Shown here: in pieces, positions 9,057-18,009 of the stretch
How the letters are laid out: every line of letters begins with the position of its first letter
Position numbering within the stretch: position 1 is the stretch's first letter
Origin: UBA5078 sp040384465
GTDB taxonomy: Bacteria; Pseudomonadota; Gammaproteobacteria; Pseudomonadales; Pseudohongiellaceae
Assembly (NCBI GenBank): GCA_040384465.1
Contig: JAZKJF010000002.1
Location: 1 to 64,000, forward strand
Reading direction: 5' to 3'
DNA length: 64,000 bases
Translations under genes and position numbers: made by a program
The notes under the pieces: model-generated
Seen by the model: the letters and a program-made list of their open reading frames with translations, nothing else
Database searches by the model: none
What the model was told of the DNA's origin: nothing

Positions 9057-9117
9057 TGACCATCCCTAACTGCAAAGAATGCTACCCAAAATCAGGGAGC
9101 CTGCCCCCCTTGATTCC

Positions 9118-9612
9118 TTACTGCTCCGCAATCCCTTTCATCGTTGCCAGCGCGCGCTCGAACGTCGCGCGACGACGTGTCACGTCGGCATCTTTTGCGG
9201 CCTGGTCAGGTTGATTGGACACATCCAGCAGCAACGTGTAGAGCAGTTTGGAACTGTTGGCATCCACAGGACGTGCTTCCATGAAACCGTGGTAGAGGTT
9301 GTAGAACTGTCCGTCGACGGAAGGTTGTGTGTAGCCGTAGGAGAGTTCGGTGAGCGCCACCAGCACTTCGGTGACGCGACCATTGGCCAGCACTCTTACG
9401 GTGCCGATGCCGCCATCGCCGGAGGTGATCACGCAGTCGAGGTTCAACCATTCGCTGATATCGCAATATTCCCCTACCTTTGCCCAGACTTCGGCTGCTG
9501 GACGGGCCACGTCGATTTCCATTTCGATTGCGACATATTCAGGTTGTGCCATCGCTGAGGTGGAGAGCCACAGGGCGGGAGCGGCGATCAGAGCAAGCAG
9601 GGTGCGTTTCAT
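9118..9612 (-). CDS. Exported SRPBCC-family protein
   Basis: The 164-residue product has a signal peptide ending at AMAQ and then a START/SRPBCC-like ligand-binding fold, seen as VAIEMEIDVARPAAEVWAK and the later TVRVLANG..VTEVLV strands. The family (polyketide cyclase/dehydrase-like) binds hydrophobic ligands; no substrate can be inferred. The N-terminal signal suggests a periplasmic location. It stands alone, convergent to ubiK, with its own upstream spacer before comM. Confidence 0.72.
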   Translation of the reverse strand: MKRTLLALIAAPALWLSTSAMAQPEYVAIEMEIDVARPAAEVWAKVGEYCDISEWLNLDCVITSGDGGIGTVRVLANGRVTEVLVALTELSYGYTQPSVDGQFYNLYHGFMEARPVDANSSKLLYTLLLDVSNQPDQAAKDADVTRRRATFERALATMKGIAEQ

Positions 9613-9700
9613 GATGGTTTCCTTGGTCTTGTTATTGGGGCACTTTCAGTTAACGACAGGCGGTAGAGTAGCCGGGATGGCGCTTTGCAAGCAACTGACC

Positions 9701-11260
9701 TTAGCCTTCAGGATTGGCCCCCTGAGTGAAGTACCTCTCCATGCGCCGGTAAGCAATTGCCTCCGTCAGGTCGCGCTCATGAATAGCGGAGCGCTGGTCA
9801 AGATCGGCAATGGTGCGGGCGATTTTCAGAACTCGGTGGCAGCCGCGTGCGGACAGGCGCAGTTTGTCGACAGCCATGGCCAGCAGCCGCTCACTGGCAG
9901 CGTCCAGTGCGCAGAAAGCCTCGATGTCAGGGTTGCCCAGATCGCTGTTGAGTTTGCCACAACGTTCTTTCTGCAAGGCGCGACACTGCAGGACACGTCG
10001 GCGCACGGTGTCGCTCTCGGAAATGCCGACCTTGCTGACATCGCCTCTGACCGTCGCGGCACGCAGATCATGATGCGCAATCCTCGGCACCTCGACGATC
10101 AGGTCGATGCGGTCCAGCAGCGGGCCGGAGATCTTATCCAGATAACGCTGCACCTTCTCCGGGGTGCAGCGGCAACGGCCCTGCGGATCACCGTAGTAAC
10201 CGCAATGGCAGGGGTTCATCGCCGCCACCAGCTGAAAATTGGCCGGCAGCTGCATGCGGTAGTTCGCGCGGCTGATGGTGATCACGCCGGATTCCAGCGG
10301 CTCACGCAGAACATCGAGCACACTGCGGTTGAACTCGGTCAGCTCATCGAGAAAGAGGACACCGCGATGCGCGAGTGTGACTTCACCGGGTCTGCCGTGG
10401 GCACCACCACCTACCAAAGCAACACTGGTAGCACTGTGATGCGGGGAGCGGAAGACCGGCTCCATCCAGCGGCCGGTGTCGATGGCCTGCCGTGAGATCG
10501 ATTTGATCGCGGCGGCCTCCAGCGCCTCTTTCTCGTCCAGTGTCGGCAGCAACGACGGCAGACAATTCGCCAGCATGGTCTTGCCGGTGCCGGGCGGCCC
10601 GACGAACAGGATGTTGTGAGCTCCGGCCGCCGCAATCTGCAGGGCGCGCTTGGCCATGTGCTGGCCGCGTATCTCGCTGAGATCATGCAGCAGTGTGGCG
10701 GCAGCGGGCACCAGCACAGGTTGTTTGAAGCGGCAGGGGGTGAGGCCACTGCCCGCGAGCAGATGCTTGTACAGGTCCAACAGCGTGGCGACACCGAACG
10801 CCTTCACGCCGCGCACGAGTGAGGCCTCGTCGCTGTTGACGGCAGGCAGGATCAGCACGCGTCCACTGTCGCGGGCCGCCAGTACAGCAGGCAATACGCC
10901 GTGCACCGAGCGCACCGATCCGGTCAAAGCCAGCTCCCCCAGAATCTCGACACTGGCCAGCCGCTCGACGGGGATCTGCCCCGAAGCAGCGAGGATGCTG
11001 ATGGCAATGGCGAGATCAAATCGACCTCCGCTCTTGGGCAGATCCGCAGGCGCGAGATTGATGGTGACGCGCCGCGTGGGGAATTCGAGGTTGGCGTTGA
11101 GGATGGCGCTGCGCACCCGTTCGCGGCTCTCCCGCACCGCCGCCTCGGGGAGACCGACGATGGCAAGACTGGGCATGCCATTGGAGATGTGTGTCTCCAC
11201 GGTTACCAGAGGGGCTTCAATACCGATATTGGCGCGCGTGTGGACAATCGCCAGCGACAT
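9701..11260 (-). CDS. comM: ComM/YifB-family AAA ATPase (Mg-chelatase-like)
   Basis: ComM is a hexameric helicase that drives branch migration during natural transformation in competent gammaproteobacteria. The 519-residue protein has an N-terminal Lon-like domain (MSLAIVHTRANIGIEAPLV), the Walker A motif GPPGTGKTML, the Walker B region GVLFLDELTEF and a C-terminal Mg-chelatase domain (RLSARGCHRVLKIARTIADL). The start at 11260 has AAGGA seven bases upstream; an in-frame ATG seven codons earlier is less well placed. Presence of comM suggests ability to integrate incoming DNA, though no other competence genes are in the window. Confidence 0.93.
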   Translation of the reverse strand: MSLAIVHTRANIGIEAPLVTVETHISNGMPSLAIVGLPEAAVRESRERVRSAILNANLEFPTRRVTINLAPADLPKSGGRFDLAIAISILAASGQIPVERLASVEILGELALTGSVRSVHGVLPAVLAARDSGRVLILPAVNSDEASLVRGVKAFGVATLLDLYKHLLAGSGLTPCRFKQPVLVPAAATLLHDLSEIRGQHMAKRALQIAAAGAHNILFVGPPGTGKTMLANCLPSLLPTLDEKEALEAAAIKSISRQAIDTGRWMEPVFRSPHHSATSVALVGGGAHGRPGEVTLAHRGVLFLDELTEFNRSVLDVLREPLESGVITISRANYRMQLPANFQLVAAMNPCHCGYYGDPQGRCRCTPEKVQRYLDKISGPLLDRIDLIVEVPRIAHHDLRAATVRGDVSKVGISESDTVRRRVLQCRALQKERCGKLNSDLGNPDIEAFCALDAASERLLAMAVDKLRLSARGCHRVLKIARTIADLDQRSAIHERDLTEAIAYRRMERYFTQGANPEG

Positions 11261-11340
11261 ATTTCCATCCTTGGAATTCATTCATGGTCACCCTCAACTA
11301 ATAGTTCAGGATGCCCCGGAATGCAAGGTGGCGACGTCTT

Positions 11341-13071
11341 TCAGTTCAATGCCGTGCTTTTGGCAAGAATCGACTGGATGTGGCGGTCGACGAAGTCTTC
11401 CTCCCCCAGCAGCTTCTTGAGGTTGTCGAAGGTGACCGGTTTGCTGAAGAAATACCCCTGCACCTGGTCGCACTTGTTCAGACACAGAAACTCCACCTGT
11501 TCGGCTGTCTCGGCACCCTCCGCAATCACCTGCATGCTCAGGCTATGCGCGAGGTTGATGATGGCTTTGACGATAGTGGCATCGTCCTCGTTGGTGGTGA
11601 CGCTGCTGACAAAGGAGCGGTCAATCTTGAGAATCGAAATGGGCAGACGCTGGATGTGGGCGAAGGAGGAGTAGCCGGTGCCGAAATCGTCCAGCGAGAT
11701 GTCGATGCCCAGTTCATTCAGTTTGCGCAGGCTTTGATCCACTGCCTGCCCCTCAATCATCATCGTGGTTTCGGTCAGCTCAAACTCCAGACGCCCAGCC
11801 GTGATCCCCTGCTTGCTCAGGATATTGGCCACGGTCTGCACGAAGTTTTTGTCCTGAAACTGCTTGAAGGAAACGTTGACGGCCAGTTGCACGTCATGGT
11901 GCCCCTTGGTTGCCAGCTCATTGAGATCCTTGCAGGCGTGATGGATGATCCAGTAGCCCAGCGGTACGATCAGACCGCTTTCTTCCGCCACGGCGATGAA
12001 GTGGCTGGGGGCCAGCAGCCCGCGCGTCGGGTGCCGCCAGCGCACCAGACACTCGGCGCCGACAATCCGGTTCTGTTTGATATCGATGCGCGGTTGATAG
12101 TGCAGCTCGAATTCCTCGCTGCGGATGCCCCGGCGGATCTCGGCTTCCAGCTTGAGAATAGTCTGGGCAGCGTCGGTCATGTCAGTGGTGTAGAACTGGT
12201 AGTTACAGCCCTTTTCACGCTTGGCGATGCGCATAGCCATGTCGGCATGGGCGAGCATGGCATCGACGGTCACATCGGTGTCCTTGTTCATCGAGATGCC
12301 CATGCTGACGTTCATGCGAATGGCGTGTTGCGCCACCGGAAACGGCCTCGACATGGATTGGATGATGCGCTCGATACTGACCCGGCATTCGGACTCCACC
12401 GAACCCATGACATTCTGGAAGACCACCGCAAACTCGTTACCACCAATACGGGCAACCCGCTGATGGGTGGAAAGGCAGGAGCGGATGCGCTCGGCGATCA
12501 GTTGAATCAAGGCATCGCCAGCGCCTTGCCCATAGGAAGCATTCACTTTCTTGAACTGGTCGACGTCGATCAACAGCAAACCAACGGAGGCCGGAGTCTC
12601 GGCATCTACGAGAATGCGCGCCAGTTGTTCCCGGAAATCCTGACGATTGCTCAACCCGGTCAAGGGGTCCGCTGTCGGCGGCTCCATGTTCACGGGTTCG
12701 GGGTGCTTGCGGGCGAAACGACGGATGGCGCGATGCAGCATTTTGGAATCGAGACTGGAGCGCAGCAGAATGTCGGATTCGCCGTTGCTGGCCGCCGCTT
12801 TATCCACATGGGGAGGCGCCTCGTCGACCAGCATGATGATCGGCGCTTTGGCCTGTTGACGTCCCAGCTCCGTGAGAAGATCCCGCGCGATATGCGGATC
12901 GGAAATCGAACCCCAGAGAATCAACTGAAAGCGGCTGACAGCAGTCGACTCCAGGACTGAGACATCTGCCTGGCACCACGACAACTGGTAAACCTCTCCC
13001 TGTATGCCTTTCAGCAGGTCCCCGATCAATCTGAACTCGGCATCCTGTTCGGCAATCAGCAGTATTCGCAC
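11341..13071 (-). CDS. c-di-GMP phosphodiesterase, degenerate GGDEF plus EAL (ProE-like)
   Basis: Domains in order: a receiver-like fold (about 1-125) without the phospho-accepting Asp (ILWGSI where LD is expected), a GGDEF domain (about 130-295) with GGNEF at the active site, and an EAL domain (about 310-565). The EAL motif itself reads ECL (AECLVRWRHP), but downstream catalytic motifs NVSFKQF, ELTET, DDFGTGYSS, LKIDRSFV and AEGAET are intact. A phosphodiesterase with an inactive cyclase domain is the likely activity. Position between comM and rep matches PA5295 (ProE) of Pseudomonas aeruginosa, a known phosphodiesterase acting on exopolysaccharide; orthology is inferred from context. Confidence 0.85.
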   Translation of the reverse strand: MRILLIAEQDAEFRLIGDLLKGIQGEVYQLSWCQADVSVLESTAVSRFQLILWGSISDPHIARDLLTELGRQQAKAPIIMLVDEAPPHVDKAAASNGESDILLRSSLDSKMLHRAIRRFARKHPEPVNMEPPTADPLTGLSNRQDFREQLARILVDAETPASVGLLLIDVDQFKKVNASYGQGAGDALIQLIAERIRSCLSTHQRVARIGGNEFAVVFQNVMGSVESECRVSIERIIQSMSRPFPVAQHAIRMNVSMGISMNKDTDVTVDAMLAHADMAMRIAKREKGCNYQFYTTDMTDAAQTILKLEAEIRRGIRSEEFELHYQPRIDIKQNRIVGAECLVRWRHPTRGLLAPSHFIAVAEESGLIVPLGYWIIHHACKDLNELATKGHHDVQLAVNVSFKQFQDKNFVQTVANILSKQGITAGRLEFELTETTMMIEGQAVDQSLRKLNELGIDISLDDFGTGYSSFAHIQRLPISILKIDRSFVSSVTTNEDDATIVKAIINLAHSLSMQVIAEGAETAEQVEFLCLNKCDQVQGYFFSKPVTFDNLKKLLGEEDFVDRHIQSILAKSTALN

Positions 13072-13215
13072 TGCGCGACCTCTACACTAGATACAACTCG
13101 AATAGTGTTATCGGCACGCCCTGCCAATTTCTGGAGCACTAAATCCACTGCGAAGTAGAAATAGTTGGGCCGGAAATATAGTCGACCAGCACCGGGCACG
13201 CCGCAGGTCCTCGTA

Positions 13216-13221
13216 TATAAT
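13216..13221 (+). promoter_or_regulatory. Probable -10 element of rep
   Basis: TATAAT, a perfect consensus, with no good -35 at 17 bp. Start near 13228 would leave a short leader before the GTG codons at 13243 and 13255. Confidence 0.5.
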
Positions 13222-13254
13222 TGCCGCCGCTACCTCCGACATGTGAATCCCTGC

Positions 13255-15288
13255 GTGAACAAACTCAATCCCCGCCAGCTTGAAGCGGTCAAATACATCA
13301 GCTCCCCCTTGCTCGTGCTGGCCGGTGCTGGCAGCGGCAAGACCAGCGTGATTACGCAGAAGATCAGCTATCTGATCAACCAGTGTGGCTACCCGGCCCA
13401 CAAGATCGCGGCGGTGACCTTCACCAACAAGGCGGCGCGCGAGATGAAAGAGAGAGTCGGCAAGCTCTCCCGCGAGCGCGAGGGCGCCAGCAACACCCGT
13501 GGCCTGACGATCTCGACCTTCCACCATCTCGGCCTGACCATCATCCGCAAAGAACATGCACGGCTTGGGTTCAAGTCTGGTTTTTCGATCTTCGATAGCC
13601 AGGACAGCCTGGCGCTCTTGAAAAGCCTGCTGCACAAACAAGGCGAGCTGGGTGACGACCAGATCAAAGCCATTCAGACCACGATCTCCCACTGGAAGAA
13701 CCAGCTGGTGATGCCCGAGCAAGCCATTCAGACCGCCAGTGAAGCGGATGAAGTCTTTGCCGCGCGCGTCTACGCCCAATACCAACGCCACCTCACCGCC
13801 TTCAATGCGGTGGATTTTGACGACCTGATCCTGCTACCTGTGATGCTGTTCCAGACACACGCCGACGTGCTGGAGCGCTGGCAGAATCGCATCCACTATC
13901 TGCTGGTGGATGAGTATCAGGACACCAACACCGGGCAGTATCTGCTGGTGAAACTGCTGGTCGGCCCCCGCTCCGGGCTCACCGTGGTGGGCGACGACGA
14001 CCAGTCGATCTACTCCTGGCGGGGTGCCAGACCCGAGAACATGGTGCAGCTGGAGAAGGATTACCCTAACCTCAAGCTCATCAAGCTGGAGCAGAATTAC
14101 CGCTCCAACAACAACATTCTCACCGCCGCCAATACGTTGATCGCCAACAACCCGCACCTCTATGAGAAGAAGCTCTGGAGTCAGCTGGGGGTCGGCGATC
14201 AGATCCGGGTAATTACCTCTCCGAATCAGGACACAGAGGTGGAGCGTATCGCCACCGAGATCCTGGCCCTGTGCATCAACCAGCGCCTGCATTTCAAGGA
14301 TTTTGCGGTGCTCTATCGCGGCAACCATCAGGCCAGAGCATTGGAGATTCAACTGCAGGCGAATCAGATTCCTTATCAGATTACTGGTGGCACCTCGTTC
14401 TTCTCACGCACCGAGATCAAGGACGTCATGGCCTACCTGCGCCTGCTGGTGAACCCGGACGATGACAATGCCTTCCTCCGAGCGATCAACACGCCGCGCC
14501 GCAAGATCGGCCCTTCCATTCTAGAAGGCCTCGCCAATTATGCGAGCGAACGCAAAATCAGCCTGCTCAGCGCCTGTGGCGAAATCGGGCTCGGTCAGTT
14601 TCTGCCTGACAACAAGCGCGAGCGCGTCGTGAAATTTGCGGAGTGGATGTCCGGTATCAGCGAGCAGTCACAACGTGGCGACAGCATTGTCGCGATTCAG
14701 GAGATGATCCGTGACATGGATTACGAAGGCTGGCTGCACCAGACCAGCCCCTCGCAGAACGCAGCCGAGCGCGCCGTTGCCAACGTCGGCACCCTGATCG
14801 AACAGCTGCAGAAAAGCCTGACCAAGGCCGAGGAAGAAGGCGACGAGGAGACAGATATTGAGAGCGCCATCAACAAGCTGATTCTGCGTGACCTGCTGGA
14901 GCGTCAAGAGGAGGATGACATCAACAACCAGGTGCAGTTGATGACGCTACATGCCGCCAAGGGCCTGGAGTTTCCTTATGTCTTCATCATGGGCATGGAA
15001 GAAGAGTTGCTGCCGCATCGCAACAGCATCGAGAACGATGATATTGAAGAAGAGCGGCGCCTGGCCTACGTCGGTATCACTCGCGCGCAGAAGGGTCTGA
15101 CTTTCACGCTGGCCCGCAAACGCAAACAATTCGGTGAATCTGTCACCACCACGCCCAGCCGCTTTCTCGACGAGCTGCCACAGGATCTGTTGGATTGGGA
15201 AGGGCGAGGCAATGCCACGCCGGAACAGAAACAGGAGAAGGGAGCGGCGGCGCTGGCGGGATTGAAGGATCTGTTTGGTAGTTTCTGA
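13255..15288 (+). CDS. rep: ATP-dependent DNA helicase Rep
   Basis: Rep is a 3'-5' superfamily 1 helicase that clears proteins from DNA ahead of the replisome. The 677-residue product matches the usual length. Motifs: Walker A LAGAGSGKT, motif Ia TFTNKAAREMKER, motif II LLVDEYQDTN, motif III VGDDDQSIYSWRGA, motif IV QNYRSN, motif V LMTLHAAKGLEF and motif VI RRLAYVGITRAQ. GTG at 13255 gives the expected start VNKLNPRQLEAV; a second GTG at 13243 is possible, and the longer open frame upstream precedes the promoter. The adjacent comM and c5 cytochromes repeat the Pseudomonas arrangement. Confidence 0.95.
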   Translation: MNKLNPRQLEAVKYISSPLLVLAGAGSGKTSVITQKISYLINQCGYPAHKIAAVTFTNKAAREMKERVGKLSREREGASNTRGLTISTFHHLGLTIIRKEHARLGFKSGFSIFDSQDSLALLKSLLHKQGELGDDQIKAIQTTISHWKNQLVMPEQAIQTASEADEVFAARVYAQYQRHLTAFNAVDFDDLILLPVMLFQTHADVLERWQNRIHYLLVDEYQDTNTGQYLLVKLLVGPRSGLTVVGDDDQSIYSWRGARPENMVQLEKDYPNLKLIKLEQNYRSNNNILTAANTLIANNPHLYEKKLWSQLGVGDQIRVITSPNQDTEVERIATEILALCINQRLHFKDFAVLYRGNHQARALEIQLQANQIPYQITGGTSFFSRTEIKDVMAYLRLLVNPDDDNAFLRAINTPRRKIGPSILEGLANYASERKISLLSACGEIGLGQFLPDNKRERVVKFAEWMSGISEQSQRGDSIVAIQEMIRDMDYEGWLHQTSPSQNAAERAVANVGTLIEQLQKSLTKAEEEGDEETDIESAINKLILRDLLERQEEDDINNQVQLMTLHAAKGLEFPYVFIMGMEEELLPHRNSIENDDIEEERRLAYVGITRAQKGLTFTLARKRKQFGESVTTTPSRFLDELPQDLLDWEGRGNATPEQKQEKGAAALAGLKDLFGSF

Positions 15289-15290
15289 CT

Positions 15291-15355
15291 GTAGGAGCTG
15301 GCCTGCCGGCGACTGAGACTTGCACTGAACCAGTCGCTGGCAGGCCAGCTCCTAC
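15291..15355. repeat. REP-like palindrome, variant A
   Basis: Arms at 15291-15315 and 15331-15355 pair at 24 of 25 positions; the outer part reads GTAGGAGCTGGCCTGCC. It starts three bases after the rep stop. The arrangement, two inverted REP units around a 15-base loop, is typical of Pseudomonas-type REP pairs. Confidence 0.9.
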
Positions 15356-15368
15356 AAAAGCGAGGCAC

Positions 15369-15397
15369 AAAAAAAGGGCCCGCGAGGGCCCTTTTTT
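15369..15397. terminator. Bidirectional terminator between rep and cytochrome c5
   Basis: AAAAAAA-GGGCCC, loop GCGA, GGGCCC-TTTTTT. A symmetrical stem with T-tracts on both strands serves rep (plus) and the c5 gene (minus). Confidence 0.93.
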
Positions 15398-15412
15398 CAT
15401 GCTTCAGCGCAA

Positions 15413-15790
15413 TTACTTGCTGCTGGCGACCATGTATTCGATGATCGCTTTCAGGTCGTCGTCAGTGCAGGCGAAGCACAGGCCTTTTGGAGGCATGGCA
15501 TTCACGCCCTTGATTGCGCTGGCCAGCAGTGCATCAATGCCTTTCTCGACACGCGGAGCCCAATCAGCTGCTGTGCCTACTTTCGGAGCGCCAGCTGCAC
15601 CGCTGCTGTGGCAGGCGAAGCAGTTTTGCATGTAAGCAGTCTCTGCCACGAAACCATCAGACAGTGCTGCGAGTTGCATGAGGTCTTGTTTGCCTGCGTC
15701 TGCAGACACGGAGCCAGCCAGTACGGCCAGAGCAGAAACCACACCAATTTGTGCTACACGAGCTTTGAACATTCTTGAAAAAGTCACCAC
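15413..15790 (-). CDS. Cytochrome c5 family protein
   Basis: A 125-residue periplasmic electron carrier with one heme-binding motif, CFACH, a signal peptide with hydrophobic core IGVVSALAVLAGSVSA, and the axial-ligand region GVNAMPPKG. The second cysteine pair CFAC near the C-terminus (GLCFACTDDDL) is the disulfide typical of c5. The chosen GTG at 15790 has AGGAG six bases upstream; an internal ATG at codon 7 is an alternative. It is paired with a second c5-type gene 90 bp away, as with cycB neighbours beside rep in Pseudomonas. Confidence 0.9.
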   Translation of the reverse strand: MVTFSRMFKARVAQIGVVSALAVLAGSVSADAGKQDLMQLAALSDGFVAETAYMQNCFACHSSGAAGAPKVGTAADWAPRVEKGIDALLASAIKGVNAMPPKGLCFACTDDDLKAIIEYMVASSK

Positions 15791-15880
15791 GTCTTACTCC
15801 TCATTAACTGTTGCCAGTACTTAACTTAACCATTACGAAAGTAGTGTATGCCTTACATCCTTAACCAGTAATGAACGACC

Positions 15881-16330
15881 TTACTGAGCCTGTCCTGAAA
15901 TGTACTCAACCAGCGCTGCCATATTTTCATCGGTGCAGGTCATGCACATTCCTTTCGCGGGCATGGCGTTGATGCCGCTGATGGCATTCTGCACCACTGT
16001 CTCGAAACCTTTGGCAGTGATTCTGCCTGACCAGGCATCCGCATCACCAAACTGAGGAGCGCCTGCCATGCCAGAGCCGTGACACATTGCACAGGTTTGT
16101 GTGTAAACCTGCTGAGCACTGAACTCACCGGTCGCCGCTGCTGCCGCAGGGGCTGCGCCGCCACTGGCACAGGCCTGACCAGCCAGGCAGACTTCGCCGA
16201 TCGGCTGGAGACGCTCAGCGATCTGTTGATCCAGGGACTGCGCCACCAGAGAACCTGCGAACACAACACTCAAAACCAGCAGGCTGAGCTTAACAAAACG
16301 GAAGCGGATAACGCTGTTGAAAACTGCCAC
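15881..16330 (-). CDS. Cytochrome c5 family protein, second copy
   Basis: The 149-residue product has a hydrophobic N-terminal segment (VKLSLLVLSVVFAGSLVAQ), an Ala/Gly-rich linker, the heme motif CAMCH, the ligand loop GINAMPAKG and the C-terminal pair CMTC. The frame is open for 45 more codons, but GTG at 16330 has AGAGGA seven bases upstream and puts the export signal at the N-terminus. The linker before the heme domain is absent from its neighbour, so the two copies may be anchored or placed differently in the periplasm. Confidence 0.85.
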   Translation of the reverse strand: MAVFNSVIRFRFVKLSLLVLSVVFAGSLVAQSLDQQIAERLQPIGEVCLAGQACASGGAAPAAAAATGEFSAQQVYTQTCAMCHGSGMAGAPQFGDADAWSGRITAKGFETVVQNAISGINAMPAKGMCMTCTDENMAALVEYISGQAQ

Positions 16331-16517
16331 TCTTAGATCCTCTTGAATTGACCAACTTGAAACTGATGTCTGGACTCCAAACCGTGACTCGCAGGCGCGA
16401 AATAAAACCGTCGGATAAGCAATTTCCGCTTTCCTGGACGTTGGTGGGTGCGAGGTGCGCGGCATTATAGCCGTAATTCGCGCTGGCTGGAACTAGACTT
16501 CTGGCACAGGATAATAA

Positions 16518-17993
16518 TCACGGCGTCACCAGCAAATTGATAGGTTCACGCTGGAAGTACAGTTCGTTGGGCTGGTTACTGAGGCCATAACCGATCAGGA
16601 ACCCGACATTGATCTGACTCAGACCCAGCTGTTTCGCCACGGTGTCACTGAGGATGGCAATGCTCTCGCTGCTGCCGAGGACTTTGGGGGTCCCCAATGC
16701 CATCGGCGTGCTCTGGGAATTCAACGGCACAAAGGCTCCCGCCGCGTTCTTCACCAGAATTTCACCGTTATCAAGCAGCGCGGCAACGACCAGAAAACCC
16801 GGCTTGTTGCGATGCAGCGGGTCGATGTCGATACGGCCCAAAACATCGAAGCGTTGGGTCGACGTCACGGCGTTGCTGAAGGTCTTGCCCTTGTCCGTCG
16901 TCACTCCTCCGAAAAAGCTCGCCGCTGTCGTGCCGCCAAGGAAACTTGCCGGACGTCCGAGAGCGAGGGGCGCGCTGCTGGCGTAGCTCATGGTCAAGCT
17001 GTAGACACCCGCATTTTTACAGGTGGAGTTGAAGTCAGGGTGCGAGGATACGGTGAAGGTGTTGGCAAGCACCGCGTAGGTTCCGGCAGGCAGCGTCGTG
17101 CGAATCTGCGAATGGCAGCTGCCGCCCATCTCGCCTGCTTCAGCCACCACCGCCGATCTGGCGTCCATCAAGACCAGTGCCGAATCCACGGCGGAGGATT
17201 GCATGTCCAGCGTAACGATCGTCGCTTGCAACAACTCGAACTCATAGACATCGACGAGACTGGTATCCGTGCCGCCTCCGACGAGCTGATCCACCGTGCA
17301 ATCGCCATTGGCAAGTTGTCCGCCCACTGTGCCGAAGCCTAGTGTGCTGATCTGGCAATTGCTGTAGCCACCATAAAGCTTGTTGGCACCCGCGATGTCA
17401 TCTGCCTGTAAGGTGAAGGTATTGCCAATGCTGGGACGCATGATGGCAGCCCGGGTGTCTTCATGCCCCATCCCCATCATGTGACCCATTTCGTGCAGCG
17501 CAACGCGGGTGAAATCCGTGCCACGAGCGCTGCTCACCGGCCCGTCGTAAACATCAAACGCTTTGCTCTTGTTGAACACCATGTCTGCTTCGGTGATATC
17601 GAAGCCGCCGAGTTTGTTGGCCTCGGTGAAAATCAGCGTGACGGCGAGGACATTGGTGCCAAATGCGTTGCCGCAGACATCATTGGTAAAATCTGCTCCA
17701 TTGATGCCGTCGCCATCCCCGGCAGGGAAGGTGCTGCCCGACGAATTGACGCGATAGCCCACACAAGGATCGCGGTACCCGGTTCTGGCCTCGAACGCGA
17801 AAACCGTTTTCTCCGTCCATTCCTGAGCCGCGTCGCGCAGCGCCTGAGCCCAGGACTCACCGCTGGCCGCCGTGCCGGGAATGGAGGTGTAGATATGCGT
17901 CGTGGCGCCGGGCCATTTGGCACCACTGATGTTGTAGCTCAGTGCGGAAAGACTCAGCGCGGCCAACGCCATTGCAACGATCCATCTGCTCAT
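16518..17993 (-). CDS. Exported matrixin-like zinc metalloprotease
   Basis: A 491-residue secreted protein. A signal peptide (about 1-19) leads into an M10-type catalytic domain with zinc motif HEMGHMMGMGH near residue 168 and a following Met-turn AIMRP. Beyond about residue 205 there is a beta-rich region (TSLVDVYEFELLQATIVTL) resembling bacterial pre-peptidase C-terminal domains, which help export and are often cleaved. The type II secretion system in this window is a plausible exporter. A second exported protein starts 17 bp upstream of its start codon on the same strand, suggesting an operon. Confidence 0.85.
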   Translation of the reverse strand: MSRWIVAMALAALSLSALSYNISGAKWPGATTHIYTSIPGTAASGESWAQALRDAAQEWTEKTVFAFEARTGYRDPCVGYRVNSSGSTFPAGDGDGINGADFTNDVCGNAFGTNVLAVTLIFTEANKLGGFDITEADMVFNKSKAFDVYDGPVSSARGTDFTRVALHEMGHMMGMGHEDTRAAIMRPSIGNTFTLQADDIAGANKLYGGYSNCQISTLGFGTVGGQLANGDCTVDQLVGGGTDTSLVDVYEFELLQATIVTLDMQSSAVDSALVLMDARSAVVAEAGEMGGSCHSQIRTTLPAGTYAVLANTFTVSSHPDFNSTCKNAGVYSLTMSYASSAPLALGRPASFLGGTTAASFFGGVTTDKGKTFSNAVTSTQRFDVLGRIDIDPLHRNKPGFLVVAALLDNGEILVKNAAGAFVPLNSQSTPMALGTPKVLGSSESIAILSDTVAKQLGLSQINVGFLIGYGLSNQPNELYFQREPINLLVTP

Positions 17994-18009
17994 GTCGCGT
18001 TCGCTCTCC

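Noticed and set aside
11311..12960. 549-codon open frame antisense to the GGDEF/EAL gene
   Set aside because: Shadow of a well-supported gene; no recognisable domain.
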